A stretch of 64,000 bases of DNA from positions 62,001 to 126,000 of the forward strand of contig NW_020312766.1 in assembly GCF_002999335.1 (NCBI RefSeq), written 5' to 3'. Every line of letters starts with the position of its first letter. Within the stretch, counting starts at the first letter, position 1. This DNA is from Cyclospora cayetanensis (lineage: Eukaryota; Apicomplexa; Conoidasida; Eucoccidiorida; Eimeriidae). The notes beneath the pieces were generated by a model that was not told where the DNA came from, made no database searches, and saw only the letters and a list, made by a program, of their open reading frames with translations. Position numbers and translations under genes: made by a program. Shown here piece after piece: positions 47,301-59,853 of this stretch.

Positions 47301-50300
47301 CAGCAGCCGCAGCGCAGCAAGAGGCAGGCAGCACCGCAGGCCGAAAAGCTCAACGCATGCAGGATCATCAAAAGTCTGTATGCCGCAGAGGTGAGGCCGC
47401 TGTTGCTGCTGCCTAGCCCACCACTGCGGCGTGTGGCTGCAGGTGCTGCTCTTCCTGTCGTTGCCGTGCTGCTGCTGGTGTTGGGTGGCGTCGAACAAGA
47501 GCAAAAGTAGCAAAGTCATGTAGCGTTCTTCGTCGTCCTGAAGCTCCTGCACGAGGGCGGTGCATATGGAGCTGGCTGCAGCACTTGAAGCGGCAGCGGT
47601 GGCTGCTTCTCCCCTCTCTGGCTGCTGTTGCTGGTGAGTGGCAGCAGGAAGCGTCAGCAGCAGGTGCAGGCTGCCGTAGAGCAGCGCGCGTGCTGCAGGA
47701 GGCATCAGGTAAGGGGCCTCCGTGAGTAGGAGGACGAGTCGCTGCGTCTGCTGCAGCGGGAAAGCCCGTGCATGCAAGTGGCTCATTTCTGCTGCCTGTA
47801 CACCCCAGGCCAGCAGCAGCAGGTGCTGCATCACAGCCAGGCCGTAGATTTGGCGGGAGCTATACGTGTGAGCCTGCTCACTGGTGAAGCAGCCTTCAAG
47901 AGACTCCGCTGCGCGCTGAGCCAATGCGCTGCTATTGGTGCTGCCGATAGCCCCTGCCACTGCAGCTGCTGCCCGTGGAGGCATTTGCTGAGGCAAAGAG
48001 GAGAGGCTCCCTTGCTGCTGCTGTAGTTCAAAGCAGGCAGCAGCGAGCTCAGGCAACGCGCCCACTGCACAGTGCAACGCAGCCCTCAAGGACGACTGAT
48101 AACTTGAGCGGAAAAGCTCGACCCAGAGCAGAGTTGCTGCTGCAGCGAACACTTGCTGTTGCTGCTCTTGCTGACGCTGCGACGCTCCTCCTGGGAAAAC
48201 ACCTGCTGCTCGCAGAATGCGCTGAATGTGCGACAAAAAAAGTTGCGGGCTCAACAGCAGCCACACGTTGCTGCCTCCTCGGCCTCTGGGAGCTCGCTGG
48301 AGCAACCCGCAAAGTCTGCACACACACACACACACACAGCACCAGGAGAACGCAGGAGTTAGCACGCTCGGAATCGGCCCTGTTACGGGGAGTTTGTCGG
48401 GTTTCCCCCTCCGGCAAGGCGGGATCTTAAAGATATCATGCAGCAGCAGAACGTTCCGTAAAAACGGCTTGCCTGCGCATCTCCCTCCTGGCCAGTTGTG
48501 CAGACGGCAGTTCTGCCAAGCCCTCAAGACCTTCCCAGCACTGTTCAGCATAAGCGTGCAGCTGACGCTGGCGCTGCTGTTGCAACAGGAGTGCGAGCTG
48601 CGGATCTTCGACGTTCGCGTCAACAGCCTCGACGAAGAAGAAGAGCAGCCGCTGCAGGCCGGAAAGGATGTCTCTTTGACCTTGACGGGTGGAGCTAATC
48701 AGCAAGCAGCAAACGCGAGACAGTTGTTGAGCCCGCTGCCGCTCGTTCAGCTTCTGCTGTTGTTGCCACAGGGCAGTAGCGCCATCACTGCTGCTGGAGT
48801 CGCTGTTCGCTGCGGCTGCGCGGGCTGCTGCATGCTGAACGTCCAAGCGGCACAGATGCGTGCAAGCGGACAGCAGCAGGAGCAGCGGGGGGCGGAGCAG
48901 CAGCGGAACTGCTGCAAATCGCAGCAGGAGCTGCTGCTCTAGGAAGCGGTAGCGCTCCGGCCATAGGACGCCTATCGCATGCAGAGTCGCCCGCGCTGTC
49001 TGGGGGTGAGCAGCGAGCACCTGCAGCAGCTGCAAGGACATGACGCTGCAGCACACCTGCGCATACACCCCAGCGAGAGCCGGCAGCCTCTCCGCATCGC
49101 CCAGAAATGTGCCGTCTGCAGCAACTGCATGCGGGGGCATGTCGGGAACGTCCTGTGGCAGCAGCGGGATCTGCTGCGGCTGCTGAGCTACAGCTACGAG
49201 CGCTGCTGCAAGACTCGTATCCCTCTCCAAGGCAAGCAGCGACATCCAGTGCAGCTGCTGGAGCGGCTCCAGTTGGGAGGCGGCTGCTGCAGCCACTGAA
49301 GGGAGCAACAGCCCCTCACTGCACCACGGAATGACTCCAAAGGGCTGCAAGCCTGCCGATGCAGCCTCCTGCTTCGCGCCGCCGTCGCCAATGCTGCTGC
49401 TGCTGCTTCTAAAAGCCATGCCGAGCAACAGGAGGGGCAGGGGGAGGGACGTGAGCGGCATGCCCTTCCCGCAGGCTTGCTGGGCCCCTTGCAAGAGCAA
49501 CAGCAACACGAGCTCGCGCAAAGCGGCGCTGTGGTACCGAGAACTCGCCGCTGAGGCAGAGAGACGGCGAGACACCCCCACAAACAAGTCCTTTGGGGGG
49601 TCCCAGGGAGGCAGCAGCCACGCGGCTTGTGGCTGCAGAGGAAGGAGCAGCGCCATCTCGATGGAGGCAGCGGACAAGAGGGGAGCCGCTGCTGCCGTCG
49701 CTTCAGCGGCTGCTGCTGCCATGCCGTACTGCAGCTGCGCACTGCAGGCCCCCCGCTGCTGTCTTGACTCCTGGGAGCCATAATATCCAGAAAGCGGCAA
49801 CTCCGTCTGTCCTCTCACACGCTGTCGCGGATCTCCTGGATGCTGCTGCTGCTGGTAGCAGTAGTGGAGGGCATGCTTCTGCCGGTGCTGCAGTGCAACA
49901 AAGCGAGCGAAGGCCGTCCACGTTGCCGCGTCTGCAGCTTCGATGATGGTGTCTTCTACGTACTGCCACCTCTCATCGAGAGCAGCCGAGAGGGGCAGCG
50001 CTGTAGCAGAGGAGCAAGCGGGCAGCTGGCTCCGCTTACTGTCTCTGCTGCTGCTGCACTCTGCGCAATTGCAACACGAACTGCTGCAACAGCCGATTTG
50101 GCTGCAGCTGCCATCGTCGATCTCCCGAACTTCTTGATAAAAAAGAAGGCGCTGCTCCGACTCGAAGAAAGCCCGTGCCTGTGCGGCTCCCTCCTCCCAG
50201 CTGCTGCGTGTCTCTTCTTGTGCATCGCCTGCAGCAGCTGCTGTTTCTGCTTCTGCGGCAATGTGGTCCTGTACGTCCCTGTAGTTGGTGCAGCCGCCGC

Positions 50301-52743
50301 TGCCAGCACAAACAGAGGCCGGACCAGACACAAGACCCCTTCTGGGAGAAGGCAGTGCCCTTTGGGGCTGCTGCCGCATGTGCTGCTGCTGCAGCAACAC
50401 CCACTGCTGCTGCTGCTCCTGCTGCTGCTCGCGGAGTGTCTCTACGAGGTGCGCTCCCTTGGATCGCAGCTGATCCGAAGGCTCAGAAACGAAGAAGGAA
50501 CTGAGGCTCTTGGCGAAGAGGGGATCCGCAAGGGCCTCGTCTCCTCCCGCTGCTGCTGCCGCCGCTGCCTGCTGCCTCCAATCTGCCGGAGGGACGAGTG
50601 CGCAACGAGGTTCTGCTGCCGCCTCGTCCTGCAATGCAGCCCTAATAGCGGCTCGCATGTGCGCTAGTGGAAGAGGATTCGCTGCCAGCGCTGCAGAGAG
50701 ATCGTCAGGAATGCGCTGCTGCAGCTGCAGCAGAACATACACCACGGCCTTCTGGACCGCGAGACACTGGCTAGGGTGCAGCAGCAAGCAAAGATACCAA
50801 CAATAAGGGGGCAAGACCCCTCGATCTGCGGCTGCAGCAGGCGCTGCTCTCGTCGGATCGCTGCGAGGAGCAGCGAGAGCGACAGCAGGGAGGCACAGCT
50901 GTGCATGCAGCGGTTGCAGCTCGAATGCATCCACTATGCCGCTGCTGCTGCAGCGGTTCGCAAGGCCGGGCAGAGAGCCAGCAAGTGCGAGGAGATCCTT
51001 TTTGCCGCCTGCCACAGATCCCGCAGTGCTTGCACCTGCTGCCACTGTAGCACCTGTCCGCCATCTGTATGTCTCAAGAAATAACAAATCGCGCTGCAGC
51101 AGAAGGCGCAACAGGCTGACACCCATAATGCAGCAACGTCCGCGGAAGTGGCATGCAGCAGGCGTTTCCTCAGGCACATCCTCCTCGCTGGGACTGCTGC
51201 AGCTTATTGGGGATCTCGGTGCTGCAGACACAGCCTCAACTACGTTCGAGCAGGTGAGCCGCAACAGCGCGGCGAACGCCTGAGAATCAAGGCGGAGAAA
51301 TTGGAGGAAAGCATAGGCGCATGGCCGCCAATCCAGTGTACAGGGATCTGCGAATGGCTCTGCAGCTGCTGCTGCAACGTCTGCTGCGGCAACTTCCACT
51401 GTTTCCAGAGACTCTGATGAATTGCCGTCCTCCATCGGTGGTGCTGCTGCCGCTGCGCCAGCTCCTAAGGCTGCATTCCAACCGGAAACTGCAGGTAGAG
51501 GCCCCCGGAGAAACGTTCTCAAAATGCGAGTAAGCAACAGCCCGAAGCGCCAGTACCGTGATCGCGGCAGATCGCGCTCGATGAACTGTTGCTGTTGTTG
51601 CTTTTGTTGCGGGCTTTTTTGTTTTTTCTCCATCGCCGTGGCTGCCGGGGAGAAGACCTGGATGTACACCTCGAAGGTAAACTCGCACAGCTTCAGCATT
51701 GCAGCGTGAGCTGCTCCCACGGGTGCTGCTGCTGCATTCATCTCTGTCATTGCAGCCTCTGCCTCCGCCGCTCCGGAACCTCCAGGTGCAGCAGCAGCAG
51801 CAGCGGCGGCCTCCCCCAGGCGCTGGAGCACTTGCTGCTGCTGCTGCTGCCGCTGCTGCTGAGCGTCTAGAGCGAGGCAAAAGCGCAGCAGCGAGGCATC
51901 AAAACGGCGGCGAATTCCGACACGCTGGAGTAGCAGAGCTACGCAGGAGAAAAAGGCCATGAGCAGCCGAGCACCGTCCTTTGCAGCCGCAGCAGCAGCG
52001 AAGTCGACACGCAAGGGATCAATTAATCCCCCGAGTTGCAGCAGCACCGCCATGGCATTGGCGGCATTTCTCACAAGGCCCTGCGACAGCAGCTCGAAGC
52101 AGGCGGCTTTTACTCCAGCCAGCTGGATGCGGTTAGTAGACGAACCCGCATGCAGCACCGCATACACCAGGTCCAGAACGTGGCGGCAGCGATGCGGCGG
52201 ACTGCTGCTTGTTCTGTTGCTGAAACTCCACGACAGCGTTTCCGACAGAAGGGGAGGCGAGAGAGGCAGAGAGACAAAAAGCCACGAGCTGCAGCACCCA
52301 GCAAGGGCTGAGAGGGCAGCATCAAACGCCACAAGAAGGCCTCGAGGGTAAGCCCCACCGGCTTCCAGCACTGATGGCGAACCCCCTGCTGCAGTCAACA
52401 CGACCCCCCCCCCGCCATGCAGCAGGCTGCCACTCGGCTGCAGCGATCCTGCAGATCGCGCTCCCGTCAGAAAGACACTCTCATCATACAGCGCCTGCTG
52501 CTGTTGCGGCAAGGCGTTGTACTGCCCCCGCACGGCTGCTTCCAGCTGATGCAGCAGCAGCAGCAGGAGACGGCTCAGTTGGAGGGCAGGAAGGGACTGC
52601 AGACTGCTGCTGAGACGCTGGGCAACAAGGGCTCCTCCCCAACAGCAGAGCGTGCCACAGCACAGCAAAATTGCCACTTCTAGAGGGGGATGGGTGTCTA
52701 GAAGCACCCCGACTGCGTTCGCCGCTGCCTGCAGCAAACCATG

Positions 52744-52780
<37 letters not shown>

Positions 52781-55352
52781 ACACCGTACACCTCCATCAG
52801 CAGCACCAGGGGATCCACATACACCCCCGCAGCAGCGGGGTGCAGGCGGCAGAGCAAGGAAATGATCCCGAGAGCTTCTCTCACAAGGGGCGCATCTCCG
52901 CCAGTTGTTGTGCCAGGATCTGTCACTGCTTCAGCTGCCCCGTTGCCAGTGCTGTTTCGGCTGCTGCCGCTACTGCTGCGAGCTCCCAACTGATGCTGAA
53001 TCAATAAAGACCACAAATCGGATGGCCCCTGAGGGCCTCCAAATGCGAGGCTCAGCAATTCGTGCTGCAGCTGTAGAGACACCCGAGAAACCTCATCATC
53101 CGCAGCAGCGGCCAGTGGCTGCAAGAAGCAGCAACGCAACAAATACAGCACAGGACGCTGCAGAAGAGCAGCAGCAGCACGCCTCGTATCGCCGTAGAAG
53201 ACGCCGCATATGGCGAAATCCATAATACACTCCAGACCGTCGCCAGTCCGCCATAGGCTCCTCCCCTGGTACAGCCGAACACAGTGCACGCGGCGATGTC
53301 GTAAATAAGCGAGCAAGTGAAAAAGGCAGCAAACAGAGGAGCTCATAGAGGCCAACAGTGCGCTGCCACAGACACGTGAAAGGAAGAGCCGCTGTAGCTA
53401 ATCAAGGTGCAACGTGGGGGGAGGAAGAAAGCGAGAACACGTCACTTGCCTGTTGGTGTAGATCTCGAATAAGCTCTCGAGTTTGTTGGGCTTCGCCTTC
53501 AAGATACTGCAGTTGCTGTTTCTCTGCAGACGTGAGCCCCTCCAGCTCCTCTGGAGGCGACATAAGGCCAAAGTCTGTGAGGAGGGGAGCTTTGAAGTCT
53601 TCTAGTTGCTCCAGCATCCTCACCTGCTGCTGCCGAGTGAAGCAAACGGAGCTGGGGGGCACTACCCAACGCAGCAGCTTTGGCTGCAGCACAAGCAGAA
53701 TAAGCTCGCAGACGCGTGTGGACAAGTGCCGATGCAGCAGAGCAGGCTGCTGCTGTGGCTGCTGCGAAGAGTCGTGCTCCTGCTGCAGCTCTGAAGACGA
53801 GACATTCTGTTGCCGATGCTGCTCTTGCTGCAGCTGATGCAAACGCGAGTCAAAGTCTTGCGCAGACGCTGCACGGCGTCCTGAAGGAAGTGCAGCAGGG
53901 GAGACCACGTGCGGCAACAACAGGAGCAGCCGCTGCAGCTGATTGTGAGAAGCGTGAAAGCGACTCAGCAGCAGCATGAGCAAATCTGTTACTGCGAAAA
54001 TGCAGTCTCTATTGTGTTGCGCAAGCAGAGCCGCTGCTTCTGCCTCCACACCAGCGGCTGCTACGGCAGCTGCAGCCGCTGCCGAAGCCACAGCAGCAGC
54101 GTTCCCATCCGCTGCAGCACCAGCGCTCTGCAAGATCTCCTTCTTGTGCTGCTGCCTCTGCTGCTGCTGCTGCAGGTGTTGCTGCTGGAGAGGCAACGTG
54201 TCCGTGGTAGCGCATGCTGCGGAGCGCATCAGAGCTTCCAGCTTCTCCAAGAGGGCATCCAACAGTCCCCTTTGCAGCAGCTCGCAGAAGAAGGCAAGCA
54301 CAACGTTGGGAAAGCTCTCCGAAGTCGCCGACTCTACCCCAGAGGCTTGCAGCGTAGCACATCCTAAGGGATGCAGAAGGCTTGCCAACGTGCGAAGGCA
54401 CTGCAGCTGATATCGCTGCTCCTGCTGTAGCGCATGCAGGGGGAGCAGCGGATGCCATCGGACTTCGCCAGACGTAGTGGCTTCTGCTGCTGCAACGGCG
54501 TCATACGCCAAAGCAGCGCACTCTGACGCGTCAATGTTGAGGTGTACAGACACCTCGTCGAGGGCAGCAGCTAGAGCCTGCCATCCGGGAAGCTCCTCCC
54601 GGAGCAACAACAAAAGTTGCTGCTGCGTTTCAGGAGTTGCCGGACCCAGCCTCTCTGCCACCTGAAGAGGAGCTGCGAAAGCTTCCACCTGCTCGAGCAG
54701 AGCAGCAAGGGCTGAAGCCTCCTGCGCACGTGTACTGTGTGTCTCTGCAAGGCGAGCTGATTCGTCGTGCTGCTCCTCGTCGCAGCCACCATCACCAAGT
54801 GGGGAGCCACCCTGCAGCCGCAACAGCAAGAAAAGAGTCGCGCAAGGAGGCAACTTGCATATACACCGGCACCCGCAGCAAGACTAGGATGGCGGAGCCA
54901 AGCGGGCAGAACGAAAGCCAGAGAAGTGCGACGGCAGCGGCACGCCAGGCCGGCGGCTTTGTACCCGAACAACACCCCACACTCACATCTAGGGTTCTTT
55001 CGTCCGGCTGGTGCAGCTGCAAGCTCCGAGAAGCCTCGAGAGTCGAAGCAAGAGGCACCACAACATCTTCGTACAAACGCTCATAACGCCTTCCTCCCCA
55101 GCAACGCCCCAGCCTGCTACTTCGGCTGCCATTGGCCCCTGCATCCCTCGTTGTAGCCTCAGCGGAAGACACGGAGACACCAGATTCGCGTTTGGGCGTG
55201 GCACTGCTCCCCTGCGCTGTATTCGCTACTGTGGGAGGTGCCCCCTGGGTAGGCCCCGCGGCAGCAATATCGCCACTAGTGCCGCCTGGAGTTGCTCCAA
55301 AGAGACCCCCTCCAGCTCCTGGCTGGGGATGCGGCACGGCCAAAGCGGCCAT
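44390..55352 (-). CDS. Giant Nup205/Nup188-like inner-ring nucleoporin (8 exons, about 3150 residues)
   Basis: Probable alpha-solenoid scaffold of the nuclear pore inner ring. Exons in transcript order: 55352-54987, 54811-53450, 53265-48473, 48315-47019, 46822-46595, 46475-45714, 45160-45032, 44905-44390. All phases match and the sum is 9453 nt, divisible by three. The protein is almost entirely Leu/Ala/Gln-rich helices with poly-Gln and poly-Ala inserts. Motif-level resemblance to human NUP205 appears in the right order: near the N-terminus LNIDASECAALAYDAV then a QEQRYQLQCLRTLASLL helix; later LLYGSLHLLL (human LYGSLLYYLQ) and, one exon on, TALELLLSSPLL (human GALELLRSGVIV). The size exceeds NUP205 (about 2010) mainly because of inserts. 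Identity is inferred from fold-like pattern and these short matches, so another HEAT-like giant remains possible. Two introns appear to start with GC. Confidence 0.6.
48319..48338. repeat. (CA)n tract at a nucleoporin gene acceptor
   Basis: Pure CA tract on the plus strand (GT on the transcribed strand) ending 3 bases before the minus-strand exon that starts at 48315. It occupies the polypyrimidine position of intron 3. Confidence 0.9.
52741..52780. repeat. (CTG)n tract coding a poly-Gln run in the nucleoporin
   Basis: About twelve CTG/TTG triplets on the plus strand, read as Gln on the coding minus strand within exon 3 (context EVYGV, then Gln run, then HGLLQ). It is an example of the inserted homopolymers that inflate this protein. 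Confidence 0.9.
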
Positions 55353-58300
55353 GACGTATGGCGAGTGTATGCTGCAACCCCAGTGAGGAAGGTGACTCGT
55401 TGGTACTGGCGCCGAAGAGACTGCTGCTGCTGCTGCTGCTGCCAGCAGCGGCAGTACGAGCAGCAGTCGCAGTGGAAATAGTGCAGTCTGCCAAAATCCT
55501 TACTAATCTATGTTAAAATACCACCTGAAGTGGCACAGGTAAGGCTGCATGACCTGTCGGTGTTGCCGCCTAGGCCGTTGCTTGGGTGGCTGCCGAAGCC
55601 GTCGCTGCTGGCAGTGCCGCAGCAAGGCTATGCAGCATGCATAAAGACAGGATTGATGTATACATTCACTGGTACAGCGGAGAATTGTCAATAAGAAGCG
55701 TCGCTGCAAGCCCCGCATGCATGCATTGCAGTGCTCCTAGAGCCTGTCTGCACCCATTACAGTAGCACGAACAGTAGCCCCAACAGTAACACCCTCTGGG
55801 GGGTCGCCTAACTCTGCTTGTAATTGCAGCAAACAGCATCGGCTGGTTGTTCTATTTACGTCCGCTGAATCGTTTTACTCTCCTCATTTGGCCTTGCACC
55901 GCGTCAATTTCACTTTTGAGGCTGGTTTAGCGGTGGCCTCTCCTTTGCAGGCTATGCTGCAGTTGTGCCCTCTTCGCAACATTCGTTGTTATCAAGTGAG
56001 ACTTTCTCCAAAACTGTCTACATGGTTGGGCTGTTCATGTACCTGGTTTGTCTCGCAGTAGAGCCAGCGTAAAACAAGAATCAATGCTGTGTGTCTTCGC
56101 CAGCTGCAATTGATAGCACGCTAAGCTAAAATTAGGCACTTTCTACCACACCGTATACTTTCTACATTCCAGGGCAGCATCATTTGAGCGCTCTATCAAG
56201 GCCTTCGTTTAGAGGCATAACATCGGATTCTTCAGCAGGCTAGGCTGCACTTAAACGGTCTAGGAGTCCCTAGTTAGATTGTTATAAGGATTAGCAGGCA
56301 ATCAGATGATTACTGTTCTGCTGGTGTGTCATATTTATTGCACAGATTTATTAGCTCGATGCAAGAAGACGCAGTGCTATGTGCATGTGCGCTAGATGTA
56401 ATCTGGTACTAGCCGTGAATGCTCGGGTACTCAGAGTGTGCATCAATGTGCAACTTAGCGGTCATGGCTCCTTTTTGTCAGGAACTATGAGGGGCGGGAA
56501 CAGGGCAAGGATGGTAGCCTTTTCGACAGCACTCAATCACTCGTTTGAGCTAATTCTGGTCAAACAGCTGAGTGCCTCCCGACAAAGACCTAATACGAGG
56601 CGCTGCAGTTGGCAGTGCCGGGCGAGTCGATGCAGCTGTCTCGCACTCATCCACTGGCTGTGGATGCAGTGGAATGTCGAATTTTTTTATGTAATAGCTG
56701 TCTTAATTCCACAAGGTATTCGATAATGCAACAATTTGAACGTGTGGCAGCACTCTGTTAAGAAGACACATATCGATGGACGTTGAGGGTAGTACAACAC
56801 CGTTTGGGGCGGCATGAAGCGCAGCTGATAGAAGGGCACATTACGTCAGCCAGAAAAAAAAATGGATGCACCGATGAAGTTATACCGGCAAAAAGTATAC
56901 AACATCAGTATGTATGAGCAGGCACCCAACGGTTTCATCAACCGGCTGGAGATGTAGCATGCGTTGTACCTCACAAATGTACAGAAGCAAGTGATCCTTG
57001 GGCCATGTCTACTGCAGGAAGAAGCACTTTAAAGATGGCTCTATGCATGCAGAGGAACTCCTCTGCGTGATGGGTATTTATAGTGCAAGCCTATCTACGC
57101 GGCTCTCCTCATCGGTATTACGGCGAGATCGCTGCAACCGCAAGCCTTGGAAAGGCTGAGGAAGCAGAACCAAGGTATTCTATCAATATCACGGCATATC
57201 AAGAGACGTGATACTCTGGTTCGCAGACTCTAGGACGCAGACTAACGCTTGCCATCTTAGTGGTCTGCGAAGGGTTCATCCGGATTGGCATGTTTAAATG
57301 GTCTCAGGATGAGCAGCGTCTCAGCGATTGAGCAAGGAACCCTTTAAGCTTCTGCAAAGAATGGATTTCATGAAATCTCAGGGGCAAAAAAACGCACTGC
57401 CTGCCTCTGGCTGAATTAGAAGGGCCACGTCGGGAAAGAAAACGTATGGAGATCGAGGCGATGCCACCCGGTGCTAGTATAAAGTCTGAGGTAAGTGGAA
57501 AAGAAGGCCAGGGAAAAGGTGAGCCTCTCAGCAGCTCCAGACAGCCCCTTGTCACCGCACCTGCTTGCACTTTGGGAGATTGAGTCAACTTATCCGGAAA
57601 TTCGACCCCACGCTGAAAGCTAAAGCATATAGCAAAAAGGAATTTGACGCAGCGAAAGTAGGCTCTTTGATGAGCAAGGAGAGCACATCAGGGAAACGGA
57701 AGAGCTCACACATAGACAATGGCATCATGAAGCGGGGTGCACAGAATTAGACCGGAGTTGGAGACACAGCATGGATCAATTCCCCATCTACACAACTTCA
57801 CGGCACCGGTCGAGAATTGCTAACCTTACTAAACAAAATTTGCGATGTGAGCCTGCTATTCGAGGAAATAGCATAGAAGTGCAATCTGCCAGCTTACTCG
57901 CGAGCGCAGTCCTTGAAACTCAAGCTAGCTGACAGACGGCAGAACGCAATCACTAGCAAGGCTAGCGCTATTCATTGCTACTCTATATCGAAATCAGATT
58001 ATATCAGAATGATCCGTGACTTTTCATGTTGAACCGGTGTTGCACCATTTAATCCTAAGCATGTGATTGATGATCCGATCCAGGGAGCACATGCGGCCAC
58101 AGCTGCGCGCTATGGAGGTTAGTGTAGCGGGAAGCTCTAGGAAGAAGCAGCGCTCGATTTTTTCGCCAATGGTCGTATCATAGATGGCCAGCGAGGTAGA
58201 GGCGGTGCCTCAATAGGGTGAGGCAAGGTCTTCATGCAGGTTGCTCAGGAGTGCAGCTAGAGGTGACAGTTCTGAGCAGACCTTCCGTCATAGTGGCCTG

Positions 58301-58479
58301 AAGGTCCTCATTTATTCGAGATGTTCACTCAAATTGCAGTCGGGTGCCAGCAGGAATCAGCGAACATACAATAGCAGTACGCCAACGTTCTAAGTAATAC
58401 ACAGCTGGCTGGCCAAACGCTGGTCGTCCAGCGCACCGTATTAAGCTAATTTACGGCTTAGCCCCAAATGTTTCAGGGT
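55353..58479. other. Gene-poor AT-rich DNA upstream of the nucleoporin gene
   Basis: About 3.1 kb. A short CTG tract (55426-55445) lies just upstream of the nucleoporin start. From about 55.7 kb the sequence is AT-richer and free of triplet runs, with only short, unconvincing frames (for example 56379-56726 and 57565-57750, plus). The right half could contain decayed gag or protease sequence of the retroelement annotated next, but I cannot read any. Confidence 0.4.
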
Positions 58480-59395
58480 ATGGAACTACCCACACCATAA
58501 AGAAGAGATTAAGTAGAAGGCGAGTGAGGTTCTTTTAATTTAAGGTGCAGCAATCGACCACCGCCTTTGTGCACTGGTATTGGTGCAGAAGAAGGAATGA
58601 GTGTAGCATACAATGTAAGCCCCTAAATAAGATCCTTGTGAAGTAGAGGGTCCTGACCTGATGCCTTGAAATGAAGTATTCAACAAACTAGACGGGGAAT
58701 TAGTCTAATTGGCATCTGTCCTGAAATACTTCTTATACAGATTCCCGTTCACCCTGGTGATAAGCACACAACCCCGCATCATGCTCACATTTGCGAACCC
58801 GAGTAAACCTGTCTACCGCTCATTTCTATTCTCCAGCTGTACCACAACAGCTATTGTAATCGAATTTGCGAGAAATCGACGATGGTGCAGGCGTGGTAGA
58901 GTGGATGCTTGTCTGAATGAGCAATGTCATAAATTGCAGATCCAAAACGTTCACGAGCGTATACCGCATCCAAGGCGTGCACCTCAGAGGTAGAGGGGTG
59001 AACTATGAAATCTGGAGGCATGCAGCGTGTTGGTATTATCACAACTCTTACATATTTGGGAGATCACGTGCTGGCTGCAGGAATCGAAGCAGATCGCCAA
59101 CAAATAAAACAATCAAGGAGTGCCTTAGTTTTGCCCACCCACAGGGATGCTGAAAAGTTCTATGGGCTCTACCAAATTTTCATTGTGGGATATTTGAGGA
59201 TATTTGCTTTTTTGATATATCTACTTAAGAGAACGCAGTCTGGAACCTCGACACAAAGGGCTGATGCCGCAGTAAGGACGCATTGAGGCTTACAACTTCT
59301 CGGTTCCTCGTTCTGCTCGAGTATAGCTGGCATTTCTTCTTCACAACAAATCCAAGTGACGTTGTTTCGGACGCTCTCTTCTTTCTACGGGCTGT
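58480..59395 (+). mobile_element. Decayed Ty3/gypsy-type retrotransposon pol fragment (reverse transcriptase to RNase H end)
   Basis: Reading the plus strand through shifting frames gives the ordered landmarks of a gypsy-type reverse transcriptase. LVLVQKKE (58571-58594) corresponds to the family's PLVLVKKKDG. IPVHPGDKHTT (58741-58773) corresponds to the QIxIxxxDxxKTAF strand. FSSCTTTAIVIEF (about 58829-58867) sits where FGLxNAPATFQ is expected. TYLGDHVLAAGIEADRQQI (from about 59050) matches the FLGHxISxxGIxxDPxKI motif. FYGLYQIFIVGYLRIFAFL (about 59158-59214) matches the FLGLxNYYRxFIxxFSxIA thumb motif. NPSDVVSDAL (about 59348-59377) matches the NxVADALSR end of RNase H. The landmarks occupy frames 2, 1, 2, 1, 1 and 0 with several stops, and the catalytic YxDD and most of RNase H are missing, so the copy is dead. 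No LTRs were identified. Confidence 0.65.
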
Positions 59396-59637
59396 GAGCT
59401 CTTCAAAGCATTAAGCATTGCTTTTCGTTCTCATCGTTCAACCAGTATGAGCAGCGCTATCCAACGCGGGAGAAGAGAATCGGTGGGGTGTTGTGTGACA
59501 TGCAAAAAAACTGATTATTCTCCAAACAGACCTTCAGTCTCTAAGGAGCCTTTGGAATCATCACCGGGCATTGATAATACTGTATTTGTTTGCTAGCTTG
59601 GGCGCCTTTTGCTTTGGCTGTAAAGTATATTACGGCA

Positions 59638-59853
59638 TTACCAACGTGGTCGCCAACGCTCTCTAGCAGCGCTCCAGTGGTTCGCTATCGTGAACTTGAG
59701 CAGCTGTTGTCTCCGATGTTTTGCTGCTATCCATGAAAATTGTTTGCTTGTCATAACGTTTACATCCACTTGTTCGCTACCATTGCCAAAATCCACAATG
59801 ACTATCAGAAGAGTGAAGCATTGCCACCTTGGGTAGGACCTGTTGTGATTCAA
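59638..59853 (-). mobile_element. Possible integrase-core relic, opposite orientation
   Basis: A 71-residue minus-strand frame contains TLLIVIVDFGNGSEQ, which resembles the VVVDRxSKxAHF strand of gypsy-type integrase cores. About 25 residues later comes KFTIANHWSAARERW, which falls where IVSDRxxxFxSxFW is expected. Spacing and order fit, but the second catalytic Asp is not preserved and the resemblance is modest. Its orientation is opposite to the reverse-transcriptase relic next to it, implying rearranged or nested copies if it is real. Confidence 0.35.
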
